Shown piece after piece: positions 1 through 9,197 of a stretch of DNA of 64,000 nucleotides (the stretch's first letter is position 1; each line of letters opens with the position of its first letter). A program made the position numbers and the translations under genes. The stretch comes from an uncultured Bacteroidales bacterium. Lineage in GTDB: Bacteria > Bacteroidota > Bacteroidia > Bacteroidales > Bacteroidaceae. Location: positions 1 through 64,000 of the forward strand of contig CALGJF010000067.1 of assembly GCA_937914945.1 (NCBI GenBank), in the 5' to 3' direction. The notes under the pieces were generated by a model. The model was not told the DNA's origin, did not search any database, and saw nothing but the letters and a program-made list of their open reading frames with translations.

Positions 1-92
1 GTACTCCCTCTTTGAAAAGCGGGAGAGTTTTGCCATGAGCGACCATTGCCGTAAAGCTCGCCGATAACAAATAATAGTCATTGGCTCGTTTT
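1..92 (-). repeat. Left copy of a 92-bp inverted repeat
   Basis: The reverse complement of this stretch recurs at 8912-9003 with two mismatches over 92 bases, seen by direct comparison. The two copies enclose about 8.8 kb holding one divergent gene pair. The window starts at the repeat edge, so the element may continue further left. Positions 48-70 and 147-168 share the submodule GCCGTAAA-RCTCGCCGATAAC, so the repeat is itself modular. Confidence 0.85.
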
Positions 93-178
93 ACTATTGG
101 CCCCCGCGTGGCACAAACTCTGTCTGTGCTTCACGTGACCTATGGCCGTAAAACTCGCCGATAACAAAACTTTGTTTT

Positions 179-207
179 GTCATTTCGAACACGCAGTGGA
201 GAAATCT
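179..207 (+). repeat. Dispersed 29-bp intergenic repeat, copy 1
   Basis: The motif begins GTCATTTCGAACACGC and ends GTGGAGAAATCT. Near-identical copies lie at 8797-8825 (minus strand, one mismatch) and 12096-12124 (plus strand, a few changes); a diverged relative is at 8755-8781. All copies are intergenic or in a leader. The rest of the 1-397 gap holds the inverted repeat and the terminator of the next gene; no coding region is evident. Confidence 0.75.
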
Positions 208-348
208 ACGCATGTGAGGCATCCCTGTACTCTGTTATTTGTCTAAAAATTCCGGTTGGTTATTTAAAATAACTTTTGCCGGTGAACCAAAATAACACAC
301 ATAGGACAAGCTGGCAACCCCTGCACCGGTGATTAATATAACAAAAAA

Positions 349-375
349 GCAGCGGCACCTTGCGGGTGCCGCTGC
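349..375 (-). terminator. Terminator of the discoidin-like secreted protein gene
   Basis: An 11-bp GC-rich stem (arms 349-359 and 365-375, five-base loop) lies just beyond the stop codon at 398. Read on the minus strand it is followed by a U-rich tract (A-run at 342-348 on plus). This is a classical intrinsic terminator. Confidence 0.8.
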
Positions 376-397
376 AAATTATTTAATTATCATTGAA

Positions 398-3300
398 TTA
401 CTCAATAACAACCTTTTTAGTCTCTGTTACACCGTTTGTGTAAACGATTGTAACAATGTTGAGACCCTTAACAGGAGCTGCAGTCTGTGCGCCACCTACA
501 GTGTAGTAGCTTACACTCTCAACCTCGCTACCCTCGGCAATGAGGTCATCAACAGAAGTAGCGTCATTAGCAACACGTACCAAACGGAAACCAGAAGCAG
601 AAGTAGCTGTAGGCTCACCGTTCCAAGATACCATTTTGAGACCACCTGCAAGGTGCAAATGGTTAGAGCCCTCGTAGTTGTTAACCTTACCGATAGTGAA
701 GTAGTTTGTAGCACCACCGGTGAAGAGGAATACACCAGCCTGGTCAAGATCCTCGGCAATGCTGATTTCAACAGAAGTACCATCACCACCTACGATAAAG
801 TTACCTGTGTGGAGATGTTTGATAACAAATACCTTATCCTTCTGCTCCTCGGTAATAACCTCCTCTTGCAAGAGCTCATCAATATTGATGGGAGTGATAA
901 GCTGGAACAAGCAAGGTTTACCCAAGTCGTTTGTATAGTTTGAAGGAGCGCTTATACCAACGAAGGTGCCTGCATCGTTGATTGTCAATGCATGATTACC
1001 ACGAGCGTCGCAAAGGATAGCATATACACCCTCTGTTACAGGGTTCTGTGTATACTCACCACCATCCATTGCCTCCATTGTAGCAGCCAATTTCTTGGCA
1101 GCTGTCTCGGCACCTGCATAGTCGTTGTTCTCAACTACAGCCTGAACAGCAGCAAGGTCGTTAACGAACTGGTCGATGTTAGAGTACTCACCGGGGTTAG
1201 TACCTGCTACATAGCCAAGACCCTCGGCTACGCTTGCAAGTGTAGTTGCCCAATAGTAGTAAGGATTGTCAAGAGAAAGTTTGAAGATCTTCCACTCACC
1301 CTCACCACTTGTTTTGTTGAAGTGGAGGTAATCACCGGCACCACCTGAAGCCATAAGTGCAGGATTTTCAAGGAGAACCTCTACGCTCTCAGCCATATCG
1401 CCATAGTTGTCGGGATTTACACCGGGCTGGAAGTCGATAACTGTACGAGCAGCAAGGCCATAACCGGCACCCCAGTCCATAAGCACTTTGTAAGGAGTAG
1501 TTACCTGTACGGGGTCAACGATAATCTCGGTACCGCTCTCTTCGTCGGTGTACTCCCAAGAAGCCTCAACGGGCTCGGGGTTCTCAACGTCGGTATAGAG
1601 AACAAGAGTCTTCTCACCGGCAAAGTCAGCGTTGGTAGAGGGAACAATGTGGATGTTACCTGCATTGGCAGAGCTTGCATCCAAGCCACCGCCGGCTGTC
1701 CAATATTTAGCCTCGCTGATACTCATAATCTTAACGGTACCGTCGCTGTTCTTTGTGAAGAAGTATGCGCAGTGCTCACGAACAACTGAAGCATGGAAGG
1801 GCTCCTCGCCTGAATACCACATAGGAACGATAGGCGATGCAACTGCATCGGTATTGGGGTTAGTGTTAATCAAACCTTGGATTGCATATACACCCCAATC
1901 GGTGATATCGTCGATAGATGCTACCTGCTTGCCAATTGCAGCATTGTACTTATTGGGCAATGCAGCGATAGGATCATACTCAACACCATACTCACCTACG
2001 CAGATGTCTGCGGGGTTGAACGATTTGTTACCCTTACGTGAGTGGAATGTGAACTTGAAGTTATCTGTGGGTGCGGGGAATGTGATATCGAAGTAGATAT
2101 AGCTCTGAGCATCCCAGCCGTTTGCTTCGCTCCAAGGAGAGTGATAGAAATCACCAATCTCTGTTGTGAGGTTACCGTTGGCATCGAATATACCATCGAA
2201 CAAACCAGCGAGAGAACCCTCAGAAGGCTCAATAGCGTTGGTCTCAACCATTGTACCGTTCATACCCGAGATGCGGTTGCCATCGGCATCCATAACAACG
2301 AGCTCACCAAGAACAATAGCCTTGTTCTGCTCACCAACTACACCACCGTTGAAGTTTGTAGAACGAGCAAATGTGATACGAACACCGGTAACTTCCTCCT
2401 GCAAACGGATAGCGGGAGATGTCCAAGTACGTGTATCGATGCTGCTTACTACACCGGGAAGACCATCTGCCTCGCCATAGAAGAGAGGAAGAGTAACGAA
2501 TGAAATCTTACCAGCCTCGAAAGTTGCAATAGCATCCTTAAGATCGTTAAGAGAGTTCATTATCTCGTTGTATAATGAGGGCAGAGGACCATCGTTCTCT
2601 ACTTTGTAGATAGCACCTGTATTATACCATGCATCAAGCAAAGCGCCGGGACCATTATTCCAAGAAGCGTATGTATAGCAACCGTTTATGGGGTAATCAG
2701 CCTCGCAGAACAGACCTTCGGCATCCAACTCATCATAGTAATTATAAGCGTCATCTGCCTTCTGGTTAATTACAGAGTAGAGATACCAAACTGCACCAAC
2801 GTTCAATGTTTCGGTGATCGTAGCAGCCTCAGCAGCAGTAGTACTACCACCGGCAATAATATCCTCGGCTTTATCAACGCTATTCATAAACTCCGCATAA
2901 GTGATATAGCCCTCAGTATCAACACAATATTCTTCTGAAGCCTGAGCACCGCCAAAGAGTTCAGAGAGATACTTGGCTGTAGCAACGGGCTCTCTAAGAG
3001 CGTTGATAATCAAATGAGAAGCTTTCTCATACTCGGCAGAGTAGAACTTGAAGTTGAAAGCACAAGGATAACCGAAACCTGCAGTGTAGTCCTTGGCATC
3101 GTTCTGCGATTTGAAAAGTTCGTTAACACTCTTTATACCCTTCTCTGTACGAGGGTCTGCGCAAAGGTATGCAAGGTCGCCTGCGGGTGTGATGAACGAC
3201 ATTGTGAATGTACCATCGCTGTTGGGAGTGATAGTGAGGCTTGCAGCCTGGCTTGTATCAGATGCACCTGCGCCATTCTCTACAAATTTACAACCATCGT

Positions 3301-4156
3301 TCTGTGCAAGAGCACTGGTAAGATTGTTGGCACCGAAATAACGACCTGTCTCGGGCCAATAGAGATAATACTCACCTTCATTCTCGGCAGGAATAATCTG
3401 CATAGCCATGCCTGCGTTGTAGTTCTGGATAGAGTCGCTTATAACCAATGCATTGGGAGCAGTAAAGAAACGTGCACCCAACCAACCGGTAACATCCTTG
3501 CTCCAATCACCCTTGTGAGTCTCAGCCTCCATTGATACATAACCTGCAGAGAGCAATGCATCCAAAGAGGTAATCTGCGAACCAAGTGTGTAAGTAGAAG
3601 TAGGAATTGCGGGAATCTCAACAGACTCGCCGTCAACGCCCTTAGCTGTAAGAACTACAAGTGTAGGAGCGTTCTTGGGGTTACCCTGACGGTTGGCCCA
3701 CTCAAGTGTGAAAGCCGACACGGGACCCTCGAATGCGAACTCAATGTAGTGGTGCGCACCTGTGGGATTGCCACTACTCCAGTTTGTGTGCATATAACCA
3801 TCATACAAACCGTCGTTCAATGCAGGCCAGCCTGTAGACTCATTAATATAAGAGTTACCGGTTGCATTGTAGTTGATCACATTACCCTCAGCGTCGCGGA
3901 TAACGAACTCGGCAATAGCTGTACAAGGATGACCATCGGGCTTCTCCATGTTACGGGTCTCGATTACAGTCCAACGCAAGCCGTTGATGGGAGCATCGGG
4001 AGTAATCAATCCTGATTCAAACATCATACAGTTGTTTGTCTTATCGGTAACACCGGGAAGACCATCTACTGTAGAGAGAACCTTTGACCACTGTGCGTTA
4101 ACTGTTGCAATAGAAGCAACTATCAACGCAAGAGTTAGAAATAGATTTTTTCTCAT
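398..4156 (-). CDS. Large secreted discoidin/lectin-like protein with C-terminal sorting-type tail
   Basis: The 1252-residue protein has a signal peptide (residues 1-21, ending VNAQ). I see two related regions resembling F5/8-type C (discoidin) domains, at about 45-185 and 570-735: both carry 'LxDGxxD/YG..(H)xxW(S)' loops and aromatic sugar-binding-type segments. After each comes a domain resembling ricin/lectin-like beta-trefoils (about 205-375 and 750-960), then a helical linker and a third such module (about 1075-1215). The last 40 residues (YYTVGGAQ...KGLNIV...KKVVIE) look like a T9SS-type sorting tail. No catalytic motif was recognised, so a surface carbohydrate-binding or adhesin role is inferred. 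It is transcribed divergently from the M60 peptidase gene and is enclosed with it by an inverted repeat. Domain names rest on pattern only. Confidence 0.75.
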   Translation of the reverse strand: MRKNLFLTLALIVASIATVNAQWSKVLSTVDGLPGVTDKTNNCMMFESGLITPDAPINGLRWTVIETRNMEKPDGHPCTAIAEFVIRDAEGNVINYNATGNSYINESTGWPALNDGLYDGYMHTNWSSGNPTGAHHYIEFAFEGPVSAFTLEWANRQGNPKNAPTLVVLTAKGVDGESVEIPAIPTSTYTLGSQITSLDALLSAGYVSMEAETHKGDWSKDVTGWLGARFFTAPNALVISDSIQNYNAGMAMQIIPAENEGEYYLYWPETGRYFGANNLTSALAQNDGCKFVENGAGASDTSQAASLTITPNSDGTFTMSFITPAGDLAYLCADPRTEKGIKSVNELFKSQNDAKDYTAGFGYPCAFNFKFYSAEYEKASHLIINALREPVATAKYLSELFGGAQASEEYCVDTEGYITYAEFMNSVDKAEDIIAGGSTTAAEAATITETLNVGAVWYLYSVINQKADDAYNYYDELDAEGLFCEADYPINGCYTYASWNNGPGALLDAWYNTGAIYKVENDGPLPSLYNEIMNSLNDLKDAIATFEAGKISFVTLPLFYGEADGLPGVVSSIDTRTWTSPAIRLQEEVTGVRITFARSTNFNGGVVGEQNKAIVLGELVVMDADGNRISGMNGTMVETNAIEPSEGSLAGLFDGIFDANGNLTTEIGDFYHSPWSEANGWDAQSYIYFDITFPAPTDNFKFTFHSRKGNKSFNPADICVGEYGVEYDPIAALPNKYNAAIGKQVASIDDITDWGVYAIQGLINTNPNTDAVASPIVPMWYSGEEPFHASVVREHCAYFFTKNSDGTVKIMSISEAKYWTAGGGLDASSANAGNIHIVPSTNADFAGEKTLVLYTDVENPEPVEASWEYTDEESGTEIIVDPVQVTTPYKVLMDWGAGYGLAARTVIDFQPGVNPDNYGDMAESVEVLLENPALMASGGAGDYLHFNKTSGEGEWKIFKLSLDNPYYYWATTLASVAEGLGYVAGTNPGEYSNIDQFVNDLAAVQAVVENNDYAGAETAAKKLAATMEAMDGGEYTQNPVTEGVYAILCDARGNHALTINDAGTFVGISAPSNYTNDLGKPCLFQLITPINIDELLQEEVITEEQKDKVFVIKHLHTGNFIVGGDGTSVEISIAEDLDQAGVFLFTGGATNYFTIGKVNNYEGSNHLHLAGGLKMVSWNGEPTATSASGFRLVRVANDATSVDDLIAEGSEVESVSYYTVGGAQTAAPVKGLNIVTIVYTNGVTETKKVVIE

Positions 4157-4340
4157 AACGTAAAATTTAGTTAATAAAATAAGGTTAAATAAAATTCTCT
4201 ATCAAAACATCCTCTTTCAGGGATATAATTTAGCTTTTCAAGGGCGTTCCTGCGGTGTTTTTCTACACAATTTTTTGAGTATCAAAGCATTGCAAAACTC
4301 ACAGCCGCGCACAGCATATGCACTATACACGTTTAATCAC

Positions 4341-4349
4341 GCAAATATG
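4341..4349 (-). promoter_or_regulatory. Candidate -7 promoter element for the discoidin-like gene
   Basis: Read on the minus strand this is CATATTTGC, one mismatch from the Bacteroidota -7 consensus TAnnTTTGC, about 185 bases upstream of the start at 4156. The 474-base divergent intergenic region also holds the promoter of the M60 gene. Nothing else clear is seen in it apart from AT-rich sequence. Confidence 0.4.
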
Positions 4350-4508
4350 AGGAGATTTATTCAAACTACCAAAATAATTACTGAAAAACAGTAAAAATTT
4401 CTACAAAAAAATGAGCAAAGGATAAATCAACAAGCGCAATCACAACCTTAATATAGGTTAAAATTAAAATAAAAAAGGGAAATAAGAATGTACTTAAAAT
4501 TATTTTAT

Positions 4509-4517
4509 TAAATTTGC
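4509..4517 (+). promoter_or_regulatory. -7 promoter element for the M60 peptidase gene
   Basis: TAAATTTGC matches the Bacteroidota -7 consensus exactly. Transcription would start near 4524, giving a leader of about 105 bases before the start at 4631. Confidence 0.55.
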
Positions 4518-4630
4518 CACGATGTATATTATGCAAATATGCAGTTAAAAACACACCTTATTAATATATAATATTAAACGACTGCACAACACAAGAAAAA
4601 AACAGAAACATTAACCTAAATTTAACCAAT

Positions 4631-7600
4631 ATGAAAATCAGAACTTTACTAACGACATTACTTGTAATGTTTGCGACCGTTGCAACAACGGCACAAATCG
4701 AATCGGGTAAAGTGTACCGTATCGTAAACAAGATGTATGGTACAGTGGCTGCCGAAAGCGCTGTAAACAACACCGTCAATTGCGAAACCAAGGGCACAAA
4801 TACCGATTGGCAACAGTTGTGGATTATAACAGATGCCGGGCTTTCGTCGTATTACACAATTCAAAATGTTTATACAGGGCGCAACCTGCATTTTGAGCAA
4901 TCTACAAACAACCCCTTTTACACTGTTCAAAATGCTAACTACGCACTTTTCATAAATGACAACAGTTCAGTATTCAGCGGTTGCTACACCATTACACAAT
5001 CAAAAGGCAGCAATTGGGCAATGCACTGCGCAAGCAACACTGTTTGTGTACCTTGGAATGCCGATGCCGAAGCCACTAACTGGAAATTCGAGCAGGTAGA
5101 TATCACAGCCGAGGAGATTGCCGAAGCACGTAAAATCTACGAAAAATTCAATACCACCATTAACAGCGAGAGCGAGTTTGCAGCAGCATTCGAGCCCCTC
5201 TTCGAGGACAAGGCTTGTACGGTGTTGAAAGCCGAATACGCATCAATGAGCGATGAAGAATTGATTGCTGCAATGAGCGAAGTTCCCGCCGACTTGCAAC
5301 AGGTTGCATTGAAGGTGAAGAACAACTCATGGAACACCGAGAAGATGGAGAAGGACTTCCGCATCTATGATTACAAGCCTTACAGCGACCCCGAAAAGTG
5401 GTACCAAATACTCTACACACGCCTTTACAGCCCGCTGGACAACCCCACCGGAATCTGTTCTACAAGCAGCAGAAGCTATACATATGTTTTTGTGGATGAA
5501 GTCCCCGACGGAGCATACATAAAACTTACCGAGGTTGCCGGAACCGGATACACAACCAGTGGTACATTCTTGCACGAAGGACTTAACATTGTTCCCGCAG
5601 GATTAACCGATGGCTACCTATATATAAGATATATATGCGACACCGACACTGCCGGAAAGAAGCTGGCCGACTACCCTGCTGTAAAAATCCACATTGAGAA
5701 TGGATATGTAAACGGTTTCTGGAGTAAAGAGCGTGGCCACACCAACGCTACTTGGAAACACATGCAGGAGCACATGTTTGAGAACGAAGGTGCCATACAA
5801 GCAAAGGGCGACTACGCATTATTGAGCTTCCGCAAAAAGGAGTTTATTGCAGCAAACGCCTGCCCCGAAAAAATAGAGGAGCTTGTTGGATTGTGGGATT
5901 TCTGGAACAAGACACAACAGATGATAATGAAGCTCGACAAGTACTACCCCTGGTTCAACAACTTGCAGCTTGCAATGAGCGACGACAGCGGCTTTATGGA
6001 TGCCGGCAACTGGCGTACCCACTACAACAACAACACTCTTAACACTATTTGTAACTACGACCTGCTTATTGAGGATGCCGGTAGCACATGGGGTCCCAAC
6101 CACGAGATTGGCCACAACAACCAGTATGTTATTGAGATTGTAGGTACATCGGAGGTTTCGAACAACGGTTTTGCAAACTTTGTAACATATTACCAGGGCA
6201 CACACACCAGCCGTGGACAAAACATGAAGTCTTGCATTGAATCTTATGAGAAAAAGATTCCTTATATATTGCGCGGTGAGGGCACATACGGCACACAGCT
6301 TTTCAGCATGACACGTATGTACTTCCAGCTCTTCCTCTATGCACATGCCGCAGGCAAGTGCCCCGATTTCTATCAGCAATTGCATGAGAAACTTCGCTAC
6401 GACCGCCTCATTGGCTGGAGTGTAGGTTCTTCCGACGTTAAAGACGAAAACGGATACTACAAGAATTCTGTAAACGGTGTAAACGACCACTTGAAATTTG
6501 CCGAGGCTTGCTGTGAGATTCTGCAAATGGACTTGAGCGAGTTCTTTGAGGCTTGGGGCTTCTTTATACCCTACAAGAACGGCTTCGTAGGCGACTATGG
6601 ACACCACTGGTGTTACCTGGACGAGGAGGATGCCATTGCAAGCAAGAAACGCATGCAAAAATATGAGAAGAAGGGTGGCCACCTCATATTCCTTGAGGAC
6701 CGTATACGCCCCTACGAGAGACTCGATGGTACCGGCATGCGTAAAAGCTATGCAAACTGGGACGGCGAGAGCATTGGTCAGGTAGGTAAAGTAGGCCAGT
6801 GGCAAGACTTTATAGACGAGACCGTTAAAGCACAAGGCTATTACTATAGCAACGTAAGCGGCAAAATCATCATCAAAGGCGATGAAACTGCAAGCGGCGC
6901 TCTTGGTTTCAAACTCTACAACGATGAGACAGGTGAGTTGCTCACCTTCACCAACGGTGTTGAGTCTATGAACAGCGAGAATATCGCAAGCATGAAGATA
7001 CCTATGACTGCATTAGGTGCAAAACTGAGAGTGGTTGCAGCACAGGCCGACGGAACAGACTACATTATCCCCAGCGCGTCGGAAGGCCCCGAGGAGATGC
7101 AGTTAGAGGCTCTTGACCTATCACTTACCAAAACAAAAATCATCTTCAACTACACCACTACAGGTGATGAGGTTGGTAGATATTATGCCGACTCATTGGC
7201 AAGACTAAGAACAATTTATGATGCTGCTCTTGAAGCATTCAATAACAAGGACACAAGCGTACACTCTTATGCCGACTGGGCTTCGATGCTCGACGACGAG
7301 TACAACTATGTTGTAAGCAACGAGAAATCACGCCTCACAATGAAAGAGGGTAACGTATATTACATGTATAACGCCAGCAAAACCGCATACTACCTCACAT
7401 ACAGCTCTGCAGGTGTTGTGGGTTCAAAGAACACTGCAACCGAAGGCAAATATGCCGAGGATGCGAACAAGCAATGGGTATTGGAATACAGCGGTGTCCC
7501 CGGTGAGTATTATTTGAAGAACATGGGTGGCCGATATATATCGTACATGGAGCTTGACCAGAACATTTATGCTGCAACCACAAAGCCCGAGGAGGCTGTT

Positions 7601-8614
7601 AAATTAAAGATAGACTACACCGATAAGGGTGCCACATACTTTGTAAGAGCCGACAATGGAGCCATTGCAATTGGTTTTAACAACGACAATCCTCCCACAG
7701 GTTTGAGCATGAGCCCCAGCGAGAACCGTGGTCAATGGCGCGTGAAACTGCTCACCGACAATTCGGCCGCATTTGAAAGCGAGACTATCACCGAATTGAT
7801 GGCCAGAACCGAGCTTATCCTCAACGAGGTATGCGACATGAATGCATTTGAGCAGGGCAGCGAGACTGTATTGAAAGAGAATGTAAAGGCCAACGACGCT
7901 ACATTCCGCGACAATGTTGGCACGCTCTACAATGTTTACAAATCTGTTGATATGGAGAACTCCGACGAGTATGTTCACTACATAAACGATTTGCGCAAAG
8001 CTCTTTACAATGTAGAAAACATGTATACCATAACAACTCCCACCGTTGTGAGCAACGACTGCAAGTTCTACTGGTACAAGATTGTGAGCGATGTTACAGG
8101 CCTTGCAATGCAGGCTACAAGCACACAGGTTAAGCTTGCCGATGCAGCAGAAACAACCGATGACATGTTGTGGGCTGTTATTCCCGCCGAGGATGGAACA
8201 TTGCGCTTGCTGAATGCCGATTCAGAGACATACTTGCGCCAATACAAACGTGGTACAAGAGTACAGAACTACTACTCTGTTTACAGCGAGACACCCGACA
8301 TTGCAATAACAATGGAGTTCGATGGCAATGCCACAATAATCTACACAGGCGACGGCACCGCAGCTGTTGATACAGGTACAGGTAACTATGTTGCACGCAA
8401 CAACACCGGTTTCACAAGCGGCTGGCACTTTGAGCTTGTAAGCATAGAGGAGAACGAGGAGCTTCACAAGACTCTCACCGGCATCGACAGTGTTGTTGCC
8501 GAGGGTGCAGGTTCTGACAGCGAGGTTATGTATGACCTCTATGGTAGAAGAATCCAGGCTCCTATGAAGAACAACATCTACATCAAGGGCAACCAGAAAA
8601 TCATTGCCGAATAA
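4631..8614 (+). CDS. Secreted M60-family (enhancin/mucinase-like) zinc metallopeptidase
   Basis: The 1327-residue protein has a signal peptide (1-21, TTAQ). A ricin-like module (about 25-155) precedes the peptidase region. The zinc site is HEIGH at 491-495, with the downstream gluzincin glutamate in SEVSNN at about 508, matching HExxH-x(8-28)-E of peptidase family M60. That family includes mucin-degrading enzymes of gut Bacteroides. Further ricin-like modules lie at about 910-1050 and 1150-1285. The C-terminus (YDLYGRR...NIYIKGNQKIIAE) resembles a T9SS sorting tail also seen in the sialidase of this window. Predicted role: cleavage of mucin or other O-glycoproteins at the cell surface or outside the cell. 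Substrate specificity is inferred from the family only. It starts a single-gene unit with its own promoter. Confidence 0.88.
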   Translation: MKIRTLLTTLLVMFATVATTAQIESGKVYRIVNKMYGTVAAESAVNNTVNCETKGTNTDWQQLWIITDAGLSSYYTIQNVYTGRNLHFEQSTNNPFYTVQNANYALFINDNSSVFSGCYTITQSKGSNWAMHCASNTVCVPWNADAEATNWKFEQVDITAEEIAEARKIYEKFNTTINSESEFAAAFEPLFEDKACTVLKAEYASMSDEELIAAMSEVPADLQQVALKVKNNSWNTEKMEKDFRIYDYKPYSDPEKWYQILYTRLYSPLDNPTGICSTSSRSYTYVFVDEVPDGAYIKLTEVAGTGYTTSGTFLHEGLNIVPAGLTDGYLYIRYICDTDTAGKKLADYPAVKIHIENGYVNGFWSKERGHTNATWKHMQEHMFENEGAIQAKGDYALLSFRKKEFIAANACPEKIEELVGLWDFWNKTQQMIMKLDKYYPWFNNLQLAMSDDSGFMDAGNWRTHYNNNTLNTICNYDLLIEDAGSTWGPNHEIGHNNQYVIEIVGTSEVSNNGFANFVTYYQGTHTSRGQNMKSCIESYEKKIPYILRGEGTYGTQLFSMTRMYFQLFLYAHAAGKCPDFYQQLHEKLRYDRLIGWSVGSSDVKDENGYYKNSVNGVNDHLKFAEACCEILQMDLSEFFEAWGFFIPYKNGFVGDYGHHWCYLDEEDAIASKKRMQKYEKKGGHLIFLEDRIRPYERLDGTGMRKSYANWDGESIGQVGKVGQWQDFIDETVKAQGYYYSNVSGKIIIKGDETASGALGFKLYNDETGELLTFTNGVESMNSENIASMKIPMTALGAKLRVVAAQADGTDYIIPSASEGPEEMQLEALDLSLTKTKIIFNYTTTGDEVGRYYADSLARLRTIYDAALEAFNNKDTSVHSYADWASMLDDEYNYVVSNEKSRLTMKEGNVYYMYNASKTAYYLTYSSAGVVGSKNTATEGKYAEDANKQWVLEYSGVPGEYYLKNMGGRYISYMELDQNIYAATTKPEEAVKLKIDYTDKGATYFVRADNGAIAIGFNNDNPPTGLSMSPSENRGQWRVKLLTDNSAAFESETITELMARTELILNEVCDMNAFEQGSETVLKENVKANDATFRDNVGTLYNVYKSVDMENSDEYVHYINDLRKALYNVENMYTITTPTVVSNDCKFYWYKIVSDVTGLAMQATSTQVKLADAAETTDDMLWAVIPAEDGTLRLLNADSETYLRQYKRGTRVQNYYSVYSETPDIAITMEFDGNATIIYTGDGTAAVDTGTGNYVARNNTGFTSGWHFELVSIEENEELHKTLTGIDSVVAEGAGSDSEVMYDLYGRRIQAPMKNNIYIKGNQKIIAE

Positions 8615-8633
8615 TTGATTGATGATATTATAC

Positions 8634-8661
8634 ACAGAGACTTAACCGCAGCTGTCTCTGT
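8634..8661 (+). terminator. Weak terminator after the M60 peptidase gene
   Basis: Eight-base arms ACAGAGAC (8634-8641) and GTCTCTGT (8654-8661) form a stem 20 bases after the stop codon. The following tract is only moderately T-rich, so this is a tentative call. Confidence 0.4.
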
Positions 8662-8796
8662 ATTAATTGTTTATGTTTAATTGTGATTTGGCGGGTGATG
8701 TATGTAAAGCACGATTAGGGCAGACACAATACAAATATAGAACAGCAAAAGCGTGTCATACTGAACGAATGTGAAGTATCTCAAGTGTGTATGCAG

Positions 8797-8825
8797 AGAT
8801 TTCTCCACTCCGTGTTCGAAATGAC
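8797..8825 (-). repeat. Dispersed 29-bp intergenic repeat, copy 2
   Basis: This is the reverse-strand copy of the repeat at 179-207, with one mismatch, in mirror position relative to the enclosed gene pair. A diverged relative beginning GTCATACTGAACG lies at 8755-8781. The 8615-9197 gap consists largely of such repeats and I see no gene in it. Confidence 0.75.
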
Positions 8826-8911
8826 AAAACGAAGTTTTGTTATCGGCGAGCTTTGCAGTGAACGTCGCAGGCAACATCGCTGAAAGTGATGTCCTGCGGT
8901 GCACGAAAGGC

Positions 8912-9003
8912 AAAACGAGCCAATGACTGTTATTTGTTATCGGCGAGTTTTACGGCAATGGTCGCTCATGGCAAAACTCTCCCGCTTTTCAAAGAGGGAG
9001 TAC
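8912..9003 (+). repeat. Right copy of the 92-bp inverted repeat
   Basis: It is the reverse complement of positions 1-92 with two mismatches. It continues into a G-rich segment (9004-9022, CCGAAGGGGGAGGG) of a type common in intergenic repeats. Its TTGTTATCGGCGAG core recurs at 8837 and, in the form TTGTTATCGGTGAG, near 9073. Confidence 0.85.
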
Positions 9004-9029
9004 CCGAAGGGGGAGGGAGTTCGGCTTGT

Positions 9030-9164
9030 GCAGTGCGGGTCGCAAATAAATGAACGAGCCAATGACTATTATTTGTTATCGGTGAGTTCATTGGCGTTTG
9101 GTCGCACGCAGCATGGATGAAATTCATGCAGTGCGGGTCGCAAATAAATGAACGAGCCAATGAC
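9030..9164 (+). repeat. 37-bp direct repeat pair
   Basis: Positions 9030-9066 and 9128-9164 are identical over 37 bases (starting GCAGTGCGGGTCGCAAATAA). The interval holds another TTGTTATCGG-type core. The pair sits between the right inverted repeat and malQ and looks like a tandem duplication of an intergenic repeat module. Confidence 0.75.
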
Positions 9165-9197
9165 ATTACAAATATAAAATAGCAAATTACCAAAGAA

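Noticed and set aside
5819..6835. Open frame of 338 codons on the minus strand
   Set aside because: It lies wholly opposite the M60 peptidase gene, has no recognisable domain and mirrors the codon bias of that gene.
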